A stretch of DNA of 59,282 nucleotides from Victivallis vadensis (lineage in GTDB: Bacteria > Verrucomicrobiota > Lentisphaeria > Victivallales > Victivallaceae). Under the pieces are notes generated by a model. That model searched no databases. It had not been told where the DNA came from and worked only from the letters and a program-made list of their open reading frames with translations. The stretch spans positions 1-59,282 of the forward strand of contig NZ_QEKH01000033.1 in NCBI RefSeq assembly GCF_003096415.1. The letters run 5' to 3'. A program made the position numbers and the translations under genes. Positions 53,676-59,282 of this stretch are shown piece by piece; positions within the stretch are counted from its first letter, which is position 1; each line of letters starts with the position of its first letter.

Positions 53676-54728
53676 ATGCTGGAGCAATATCTGGAAGACC
53701 TGGAGAATCGTCTCGATGCGGCAGTGGAGGAGGAGCTCGAAGCGGAATGGCGTCTCTTTCTGGACGGATGCTGTCCGGGGCCTTATTTTCGTCCGCGGCG
53801 GCGGCAACCGGCTCCGGCCCGGATCGAATGGCCGAAAATCCGAATCAATCCGGCCCTGAAGGATTTGGAGTTGATGCTGCTGCGCGAGCTTGCGGCGGTT
53901 TCCGCCAACGTTGCGGAGGGGAACGGGCAGATTCTGAACATCCGTTGCAACTACGGCACTACGATCCTGCCGTCGCTGTTCGGCGTCGGGATTTTCTACA
54001 TGGATGACGAACACGATACGCTTCCCGCTTCGCACGCATTGCCGGGCGGCGCCGACGGCATCCGGGCTCTGGTGGAGGCGGGCGTGCCGGATTTCAATCG
54101 CGGCTGGGGGCCGCGGGTGTTCGAAACGGCGGCTTATTACCGGGAGAAGCTGAAGCCCTACCCGAAACTGAGCGAATACATCCGGCTCTACCATCCCGAC
54201 CTGCAGGGGCCGCTGGACCTCGCCGAAATGATCTGGGGCAGCGGTATTTTCATGGAGTTCTACGACAACCCGGAATTGGTCAAATCGTTCCTGGCGCTGC
54301 TGACGGAAACCTACCGGCGGTTCATGCGCCGCTGGAATGAGCTGGCGCCGCCGCTGAACGACCGCTTCCCCGCCCACTGGGGATGGGGACACCGGGGAAA
54401 GATTGTGCTGCGGGACGATTCCGCGATGAACCTCTCTCCGGAGATGTACCGGGAGTTCGCGCTGCCGTTCGACCGGCAGCTGCTGGAGGAGTTCGGCGGC
54501 GGCGTGGTCCATTTCTGCGGTCGCGGCGACCACTACATCGATCTGCTGGCCGAGGTGCCGCAACTGACCGGAATCCAGCTCTCCCAGCCGGAATACAACG
54601 ATATGGAAAAGGTCTTTCAACACACCGTCGACCGGGGGATTCCGCTGCTGGCGCTGTCGGTGGAGCGGGGCGTGGAGCCTGCGCTCGCCGCCGGCCGTGA
54701 GCTTCACGGCCGGGTACACTGCTATTGA
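53676..54728 (+). CDS. URO-D-family protein (probable methyltransferase)
   Basis: A 350-residue URO-D-fold protein. The strand after the active-site region carries VHFCGRGDHYID, i.e. an intact His-x-Cys-Gly metal motif, followed by LTGIQLSQPEYND. AGGGGAGGAG precedes ATG 53676; the longer frame from 53547 overlaps the remnant gene. It has no corrinoid protein of its own but could use the carrier of the operon 4 kb upstream. It is convergent with an AraC gene. Confidence 0.75.
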   Translation: MLEQYLEDLENRLDAAVEEELEAEWRLFLDGCCPGPYFRPRRRQPAPARIEWPKIRINPALKDLELMLLRELAAVSANVAEGNGQILNIRCNYGTTILPSLFGVGIFYMDDEHDTLPASHALPGGADGIRALVEAGVPDFNRGWGPRVFETAAYYREKLKPYPKLSEYIRLYHPDLQGPLDLAEMIWGSGIFMEFYDNPELVKSFLALLTETYRRFMRRWNELAPPLNDRFPAHWGWGHRGKIVLRDDSAMNLSPEMYREFALPFDRQLLEEFGGGVVHFCGRGDHYIDLLAEVPQLTGIQLSQPEYNDMEKVFQHTVDRGIPLLALSVERGVEPALAAGRELHGRVHCY

Positions 54729-54737
54729 ATTCAGAAA

Positions 54738-55535
54738 TCAACGTCGGGAGCCGTCGTGGCGGCGGATCGCCAGTTTCCGGTAGGTCGCCGGCCCGCAGTT
54801 GAACTCCTTGCGGAAGGCGCGGGAGAAGTGATACCGGTCGCAGAAACCGGCCTGCTGTGCAATTTCTTCGATGGAGCTTTCACTGAAATGAAGCTGCCGG
54901 GCGGCCTGCAGCAGCCGTTCCCGCCGGGCGAACTGTTGCGGCGGCGCACCGACTTCGGTGCGGAAGAGGCGCAGGAAACTGTTGCGGCTCAGCCCGGCGT
55001 CGCGGGCAAGGCGGGAATTGTCGGCATCCGGATCGGTCCGGAGCCGTTCCATGGCCCGCACGATGCGCGGGTCGTACTGCCGCAGCGGCGGGAGCGCCTG
55101 ATCCGGCACCTCCAGCAGGGCCGACCAGATCAGCAGGTTCAGCCGGGTTGCGTACCGGCGCAGGTTGTCCGTTCCGGGAAACGAGTGGGCCAGCCGGGCG
55201 GCGGCGGCGACGGTTTCCGGGTCAGTGGCCGGAAAGGGGCGCTGTTCCGCTTCGCGGTACGGTTCCGGCATGGTGAAGTGCAGGAAAAAATGATGCACTT
55301 CTGCGGTGCACCGCGAGGCGTAAACCAGGCCGGGGGGAAGCAGGATCAGCCGGTCCGGGAGCAATTCCGTCTCCGCGCCTCCTTCCGGGCGGATGAAGGC
55401 GCCGGGGGCGTCATTCCAGTAGAGCCGCCAGTATTCGCCGCGTACCCGGTGCTGGTTCCAGTCCCAGTATGCCGGGCCGCCGAGCGGGACGAAGTTGTAT
55501 TCATGCAGAATGGTATCCAATGGAAAAGTTTTCAT
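54738..55535 (-). CDS. AraC-family transcriptional regulator
   Basis: A 265-residue regulator. The N-terminal cupin-like half includes DRLILLPPGLVYASRCTAEVHHF; the C-terminal domain has NSRLARDAGLSRNSFLRLFR and IEEIAQQAGFCDRYHFSRAFRK. ATG 55535 follows AGGAAAG; the open frame continues upstream to 55778 without support. Convergent with the URO-D gene (9 nt between stops). Its target cannot be told. Confidence 0.83.
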   Translation of the reverse strand: MKTFPLDTILHEYNFVPLGGPAYWDWNQHRVRGEYWRLYWNDAPGAFIRPEGGAETELLPDRLILLPPGLVYASRCTAEVHHFFLHFTMPEPYREAEQRPFPATDPETVAAAARLAHSFPGTDNLRRYATRLNLLIWSALLEVPDQALPPLRQYDPRIVRAMERLRTDPDADNSRLARDAGLSRNSFLRLFRTEVGAPPQQFARRERLLQAARQLHFSESSIEEIAQQAGFCDRYHFSRAFRKEFNCGPATYRKLAIRRHDGSRR

Positions 55536-56107
55536 GGCCGCACTTTCCTGTTCCGCTTTTAAGCTACACCCGGATTGCGCCGGAGGCAAGCAAATGTGCA
55601 AAAATCGCCGCCGGTTTGCGCTTTTGGGGCGGCTTCTTCTATTCCTTATAATATAAGGCGCGGGAGCCGGAGGGGAAAGGCGGAATTCCGCGCAGGAAAG
55701 CGACCGTTTCGGGAGGAAAAGAGGGGATTTTGCCATGGAAATCATGAAGTTCCGTTTTTTCTTGTTGGTTTTTTCCAATAAAAAGCATTTTTTTACTTGA
55801 ATAACGTAATTATCGAAATATAGTAATGTAGAAAAATACGTTTATTTTGCTTGTTTTTGAGGTCAAAAAGCTCGAAAAAAGCCCCAACTGAATGGTGGAT
55901 GGCGCAGGTTTTGCATGTGCTCTCCGGGCTGAAGGCAAATTGTTTGAATGCCGGCGTTTTTTCCCGGATTCCGGGTGGAAATGATGGTGTACAGGCGGTT
56001 TCCCGTGTCGGCGGCGGTGAGGTTTTGAGCGGATTTTCGCGGGAATGCGCGATGAAGTGTCTGTGGATTTCTGGCAGTTTTCTAGATAACAATAAAAGGG
56101 TGACGCG
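55536..56107. other. Non-coding gap of about 570 bp
   Basis: Between the AraC start and the Sel1-repeat gene. A TTATAATATAAGG stretch (about 55646) and an A+T-rich segment at 55770-55850 may hold promoters in both directions. Two short overlapping frames (55851-56120 plus, 55793-56092 minus) have no recognisable protein features and are not called. No terminator or repeat core is seen. Confidence 0.4.
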
Positions 56108-58510
56108 ATGCGCAATGTGAATGCGAAGTTATTGTTGCAGATAGTGGCTTCGGGAATTTTGGTGAACAGCTTGAGCGGCGGAGAGACCGCGGCCGAGCAG
56201 GTGAAAAATGCGTTGCGTTACTATAACGGAGAAAACGGCAAGGTTGATTACGCGTCCGCTTTCGAGAATTTCCGGAAAGCGGCCGAACAGGGAAACGCCG
56301 AGGCTCAGTATTATCTCGGCAGCTGCTTTCTGAACGGAACCGGCACGGCGCGCAATCCGCAGGAGGCTGCCCGCTGGTTCGCCAAAGCTGCAGAGCAGAA
56401 GCTTCCCGCGGCCCAGATGTGGCTCGGCATCTGTTACCAGAAGGGACTCGGCGTCAAGCAGAACGATGCCGAAGCCCTGAAATATCTCACGTTTGCGGCG
56501 GACAACAATCTGGCCGAAGCCCAATATTACCTCGGCCGGATGTACTGCGACGGCGCCGGAGTTTCCAAAGACCCGGAAGGGGGCCTGATTTTCCTGCGCC
56601 GCGCCGCGGCGAACGGCAGCTCCGACGCACAGTACTATATCGGCAAGGTTTACTCGGAAGGTCTGGGCGTGAGCCGTAATTTCGATGAAGCGGCCCGCTG
56701 GTTCCGGCGCAGCGCCGATGCGGGAAACTCCTACGGCGACGTCGCGATGGGCGACTGCCTGCAGCGCGGGCATGGGGTGATGCAGAGCAATGAGGACGCG
56801 GTCAACTATTACCGCCGCGCCGCAGACAAAGGCAATGTGCTTGGCATGATCAAGCTGGGAACCTGTTACCTCGACGGGGTCGGCGTGGCGCAGAATCGGC
56901 AGCTGGCGCTGGAATGGTTCGGCAAGGCCGCCGCGAAGGAGAACCCGGAGGCACTGATGGCGCTCGGCCGTTATTATTCGCAGTCGCCGGCAGGCAGCGC
57001 GGATCGCGCCAAGGCGATCGAATACTTCACCAAGGCGGCATCTCAGGGGAACGCGGAGGCGGAGTACTGGCTGGGGGTGGAAGAGCTGAACGCCGCCGGT
57101 TCCAGGGGAAAAGCCATCACTCATCTGCGCCGCTCTGCGGATGCCGGATTCCCATTGGCTCAGGTGCGCCTCGGCCGTCTTTATCTGACTGGCGGCAACG
57201 GTGTGCAGAAGGATGAGAAACGAGCTGTTGAGCTGTTCCGCAAGGCTGCGGATGCGGGTAATTCCGAAGCCCTGTATTTCATGGCGGTCTGCCTGAGCAA
57301 GGGGGCCGGAGTTGCCGCCAATCCGGCGATGGCGGCCGAATATGCGCTCAAGTCGGCGGAGAGCGGCAACAGCTTCGGCCAGTACCTCTACGGCATCTTC
57401 TGTCAGGAGGGAATCGGCACGGAAAAGAATCCGGAAGCGGCGTTTTCGTGGATGATGAACGCCGCCAAGCAGGGGAATCTGGCGGCGATGGCGCAGCTCG
57501 GTGATTATTATCTGAATGGCGTCGGAGTAAAAGCCGATGCGGATCAGGGAATCTCGTGGCTGAAAAAAGCCGCGCAGGAAAATGATTCCAACGCCCAGTT
57601 CCTGTTGGGGAAGATCTATTCCGAAGGGTTGCTGGTGCCGCAGAATTATCAGGATGCCCTGGGCTGGCTGAATAAGGCTGCGGAAGCGAACAATCCGCGT
57701 GCGCTCCATCTGCTCGGCGTCTTCTATAAGGATGGTCTGGCCGGAATGCCGAAAGACCCGGAGAAGATGTTTCAGTTCTTCAAGCGTGCGGAAGGTCTGA
57801 ACAATCCGGATGCGATCTGCTGGGTCGGTCTTTGCTATTTGAATGGAATCGCGGTGGCGCGTGACGTGAATACCGCCGTCAAATATCTGCAGCGTGCCGC
57901 CGATCTCGGCAATGCGGAGGCGGAATTCTGGCTCGGAGTCTGTTACCAGAAAGGACTCGGGGTCGCCCAGAATGATACAAAGGCGTTCGAACTCTTCAAA
58001 AAGGCGGCGGCGCAGGACAACAGCAGTGCGTTGTTCTATCTCGGCTTGTACTATAAGAACGGCCGGGTAGGCAAGGAGGATCCGGTCGCCGCTGCCCGCT
58101 GTCTGAAGCGTGCCGCTGATCTCGGCAGCGCCGAGGCGATGTACAATCTCGGCCTTTTCTATGACAATGGGATCGGCGTGAAAGTGGATCATGCCGAAGC
58201 CGCCCGCCTCTACCAGAAGGCCGCCGCGCAGGATAATGCGTACGGCCAGTATGCGCTGGCCTGTGCCTATGAAGCCGGCCGGGGAGTTGAGGAAGAGCCG
58301 GTGAAGGCGCTGTACTATTACAAAAAGTCCGCGCAGCAGGGATACAAGTATGCGATGTTCATGCTGGCCCGCTGCTACGAAAGAGGAATCGGTACGGATC
58401 GTGATTTGCGTGCTGCTCTACGTTGGTATGAGAAGGCCGCGGAGCAGAATATGTTATTGGCTGGTGATAAGGTGAAAGCTGTGGAACTGGCGATTAGCTT
58501 GGAAGAGTAA
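56108..58510 (+). CDS. Exported Sel1-repeat (TPR-like) protein
   Basis: An 800-residue protein. The N-terminus looks like a signal peptide (LLLQIVASGILVNSLSGGE). The rest is a continuous array of about twenty 36-residue Sel1-like repeats of the type AAEQGNAEAQYYLGSCFLNG...NPQEAARWFRKA, varying mainly in the loop. Sel1 solenoids act as protein-protein adaptors in signalling, secretion and envelope stress. The first repeats are preceded by AEQVKNALRYYNGENGKVDY. The C-terminus ends with repeats only, with no catalytic domain. ATG 56108 lacks a strong ribosome-binding site, but GGGTGACGCG precedes it. The neighbouring small lipoprotein gene may form a unit with it. Confidence 0.85.
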   Translation: MRNVNAKLLLQIVASGILVNSLSGGETAAEQVKNALRYYNGENGKVDYASAFENFRKAAEQGNAEAQYYLGSCFLNGTGTARNPQEAARWFAKAAEQKLPAAQMWLGICYQKGLGVKQNDAEALKYLTFAADNNLAEAQYYLGRMYCDGAGVSKDPEGGLIFLRRAAANGSSDAQYYIGKVYSEGLGVSRNFDEAARWFRRSADAGNSYGDVAMGDCLQRGHGVMQSNEDAVNYYRRAADKGNVLGMIKLGTCYLDGVGVAQNRQLALEWFGKAAAKENPEALMALGRYYSQSPAGSADRAKAIEYFTKAASQGNAEAEYWLGVEELNAAGSRGKAITHLRRSADAGFPLAQVRLGRLYLTGGNGVQKDEKRAVELFRKAADAGNSEALYFMAVCLSKGAGVAANPAMAAEYALKSAESGNSFGQYLYGIFCQEGIGTEKNPEAAFSWMMNAAKQGNLAAMAQLGDYYLNGVGVKADADQGISWLKKAAQENDSNAQFLLGKIYSEGLLVPQNYQDALGWLNKAAEANNPRALHLLGVFYKDGLAGMPKDPEKMFQFFKRAEGLNNPDAICWVGLCYLNGIAVARDVNTAVKYLQRAADLGNAEAEFWLGVCYQKGLGVAQNDTKAFELFKKAAAQDNSSALFYLGLYYKNGRVGKEDPVAAARCLKRAADLGSAEAMYNLGLFYDNGIGVKVDHAEAARLYQKAAAQDNAYGQYALACAYEAGRGVEEEPVKALYYYKKSAQQGYKYAMFMLARCYERGIGTDRDLRAALRWYEKAAEQNMLLAGDKVKAVELAISLEE

Positions 58511-58590
58511 GTTTCCGAAGTTGAGGTGTTATAGCTGGATGAAAAGTAAATAAAATTTAAATAGGATATACAAGTTCAAGGAAAATGCAA

Positions 58591-58824
58591 ATGAAAAAGA
58601 TAAATCGGATGCTGTGGGGCCTAGGAAGTGCGGGAGTCATTGCTAGTATAATGATGAGTGGTTGCAAAAGCAAAGAAGAACATACCGGAGACGTGGTCAA
58701 GTATACTGAACTGGAAACAACGATTGTAAATCAACCGTTGACTAAATTTAATGATATCGATTTTATTGAACTTTATGAGGCTACCTCTGAAAAAGCAAAT
58801 TTAATGCTGAATGAGAAGCGTTGA
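58591..58824 (+). CDS. Small putative lipoprotein
   Basis: A 77-residue protein: basic start MKKINR, a hydrophobic stretch, and the lipobox IMMSGC, after which a hydrophilic chain of about 50 residues follows. It should be lipidated on Cys and held in the envelope. ATG 58591 is preferred over 58585 because of the spacing to AAGGAAAA. Base composition is clearly more A+T-rich than the genes to the left. No family is recognised. Confidence 0.65.
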   Translation: MKKINRMLWGLGSAGVIASIMMSGCKSKEEHTGDVVKYTELETTIVNQPLTKFNDIDFIELYEATSEKANLMLNEKR

Positions 58825-59022
58825 ATATCGGATCGAAGGAAGGTTTTAAGTGAAAAGTTGGTAATCGAGATAATTTCAAAAGTATTTAATTTGAGAAGAT
58901 GAAAAAAACAAAAAGTTCATCTTAATTCTATTATGACTTACTTATTTAAATAATTGCACATTGGGCTGAGCATCTTTTGATGAAAATTTTTGTTTGATGT
59001 GCCATTTATTGTTTTATGTTTT

Positions 59023-59069
59023 ATAGTCTGTTCTCGCGTGATTTTTCAAGAAGAACGGACTATTTTTTT
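59023..59069. terminator. Intrinsic terminator
   Basis: ATAGTCTGTTCT (59023-59034) pairs with AGAACGGACTAT (59052-59063, one G-T pair), followed by a T-run. It ends transcription from the left (lipoprotein side); the A-run on the other strand is weaker, so the reverse direction is less certain. Confidence 0.75.
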
Positions 59070-59188
59070 ATAATTTTTCGAATGATTTCTTGATGGACAG
59101 AGAAGAAAATGAGTTGCAATAACTTTTCTACACAGAATTCATACTGCATTAATAAATAAAAGTCTGTCTAGATTGATCTTATTTTCTG

Positions 59189-59281
59189 TTATTGTCCCAA
59201 ATTTTGTGAAACACACTTGTAGTTTCCAACGCCGATAACGACGTTGCCGATAATTTGCATACGTTTTTGCCAGTAGTCCTC
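59189..59281 (-). CDS. C-terminal end of a gene cut by the window edge
   Basis: On the minus strand an open frame enters from the right edge and ends with TAA at 59191-59189. It encodes 30 residues, EDYWQKRMQIIGNVVIGVGN followed by YKCVSQNLGQ. The mixture of residues looks like a real protein rather than chance, and the surrounding A+T-rich sequence differs from the rest of the window. Family unknown; an insertion-sequence transposase is one possibility but the fragment is too short to say. Confidence 0.4.
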   Translation of the reverse strand, partial: EDYWQKRMQIIGNVVIGVGNYKCVSQNLGQ

Positions 59282-59282
59282 C

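Noticed and set aside
55793-56120. Overlapping 89- to 101-residue frames on both strands
   Set aside because: No recognisable features, poor start signals, and mutually exclusive frames in a promoter-type gap.
56129-58192. 687-residue open frame on the minus strand
   Set aside because: Antisense shadow of the Sel1-repeat gene; its apparent repeats mirror the Sel1 units.

Overview
The window is a G+C-rich bacterial chromosome segment from a polysaccharide-degrading organism. It probably belongs to the Lentisphaerota (Victivallis-like), with the Planctomycetota as the main alternative. The grounds are five pseudopilin-like genes with an [16 protein letters not shown] leader (four of them with the C-terminal H-X9-DG or H-X10-DG motif), seven large exported glycosidase-like proteins, eight LacI/GntR/AraC-type regulators, and URO-D/corrinoid methyltransferases. 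The taxon is an inference; the sequence carries no full marker gene.

Layout. 1-96: 3' end of a 5S rRNA and its terminator. 419-2283: hisC and a PstS-like exported protein. 2702-7446: LacI regulator, pseudopilin, two-CBM exported glycosidase. 15680-7477 (minus): AraC regulator, exported glycosidase, pseudopilin, cytoplasmic glycosidase, URO-D-like protein. 15808-16470: YczE/YitT-type membrane protein. 18503-16539 (minus): GntR/LacI-type hybrid and AraC regulators, divergent from 18764-29563 (two exported glycosidases, pseudopilin, cytoplasmic glycosidase-like protein). 30214-29570: SGNH esterase. 36329-30658 (minus): LacI, pseudopilin and a very large exported glycosidase, divergent from an APC-type permease (36621-38042). 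38337-45349: GntR/LacI hybrid, pseudopilin, unknown membrane-anchored protein and two exported glycosidases. 47058-45628: sialate-type O-acetylesterase. 48070-47141: AraC regulator. 48174-53054: compact corrinoid methyl-transfer operon (two URO-D methyltransferases, corrinoid protein, RamA-like activator, DUF1638). 53477-55535: gene remnant, URO-D-like protein, AraC. 56108-58510: 800-residue Sel1-repeat protein. 58511-59282: A+T-rich tail with a small lipoprotein and a truncated reading frame on the minus strand.

The recurring unit is a cassette of regulator + pseudopilin + one or two exported TIM-barrel glycosidases, often co-transcribed with an intracellular glycosidase, esterase or URO-D protein. 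This suggests several separately controlled glycan-utilisation loci, with each exported enzyme genetically tied to its own pseudopilin.

The most unusual structure is a family of dispersed, hairpin-rich, G+C-rich repeats sharing the core GGCAAGGTGCCG. There are six larger copies (about 97-345, 3905-4125, 26105-26605, 30283-30657, 45430-45627, 53055-53445) and several short relatives. Some carry near-perfect 16- or 17-bp stems with 3-nt loops whose arm sequences differ between copies while pairing is kept. Copies lie directly behind stop codons and, strikingly, in frame inside the leader region of pseudopilin genes. Promoters and palindromic operators were read by eye at several regulator genes.
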